A stretch of 14,410 nucleotides of DNA from Geobacter sp. (lineage in GTDB: Bacteria; Desulfobacterota; Desulfuromonadia; Geobacterales; Geobacteraceae): the NCBI GenBank assembly GCA_003490025.1, contig DNJC01000110.1, positions 29,844-44,253 of the forward strand. The letters run 5' to 3'. Position numbers and translations under genes: made by a program. Under the pieces are notes generated by a model. That model was not told the DNA's origin. It made no database searches and worked only from the letters and a program-made list of their open reading frames with translations. Positions 14,335 to 14,410 of the stretch are shown one piece after another; position 1 is the stretch's first letter, and each line of letters opens with the position of its first letter.

Positions 14335-14410
14335 TGCTGATCCTCTTTTGCTCGATTGTGCCATGCCTTACTCTACGGCGCTCTAACAGGTTGTTGAAAT
14401 TCAAATAGAT

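Noticed and set aside
14365..14410. Terminal 46 bp right of the kinase start (TTCAACAACCTGTTAG on the - strand)
   Set aside because: It might be the edge of an intergenic or mobile element, but too little is in the window to support any call.

Overview
The window is about 60% GC and gene-dense. Its protein families suggest a member of the Geobacterales (Desulfuromonadota): a DUF748/AsmA-like protein, a BON lipoprotein, an lmo0937-type mini membrane protein, multi-PAS hybrid kinases, and sigma-54 regulators with -24/-12 promoters. The taxon is inferred from family style, not from a marker gene. There are no rRNA or tRNA genes, no insertion sequences and no CRISPR array.

Layout. The left 2.6 kb is on the + strand: a BON-domain lipoprotein (293-607) with its own terminator, a 49-aa membrane peptide (726-875), and a DUF748/AsmA-like envelope protein (966-2567) that appears to start at an ATC codon. 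The rest is on the - strand. Read in transcription order from the right edge, it holds a multi-PAS hybrid histidine kinase (14334-11110), a single-domain response regulator (10990-10616) and a receiver/AAA+/Fis sigma-54 activator (10619-9009) that overlaps it by ATGA. These are followed by a double-OmpA lipoprotein (8515-7331), a phospholipase-D/cardiolipin-synthase-type protein (6814-5423), an exported protein of unknown function (5189-4821), an AI-2E family permease (4688-3489), a phosphatidylserine synthase (3402-2779) and a 54-aa two-helix membrane protein (2751-2587).

Main observation. Three consecutive - strand genes (unknown exported protein, PLD enzyme, double-OmpA lipoprotein) each have a sigma-54-type -24/-12 element upstream. 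Each element has a related 32-bp partly palindromic block centred 120-121 bp further upstream. This is the geometry of enhancer sites for one sigma-54 activator, so the three genes probably form one regulon. The adjacent kinase / receiver / sigma-54-activator genes are the obvious candidate regulators, though this is untested. The BON lipoprotein has a well-spaced -24/-12 element too, but no clear copy of the block. The products (phospholipid synthesis and remodelling, peptidoglycan-binding OmpA domains, BON and AsmA-like proteins) point to an envelope maintenance or stress module.

Repeats. Three near-identical GC-rich palindromes lie in intergenic gaps (4732-4781, 8837-8886, 8900-8941). Three 41-bp tandem palindromic units separate the kinase from the next gene, and the last one supplies the kinase stop codon. 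A 12-bp minisatellite (about nine units) encodes a Pro-Ala-Pro-Val linker inside the kinase. Bases 1-223 hold nothing I can support beyond this.
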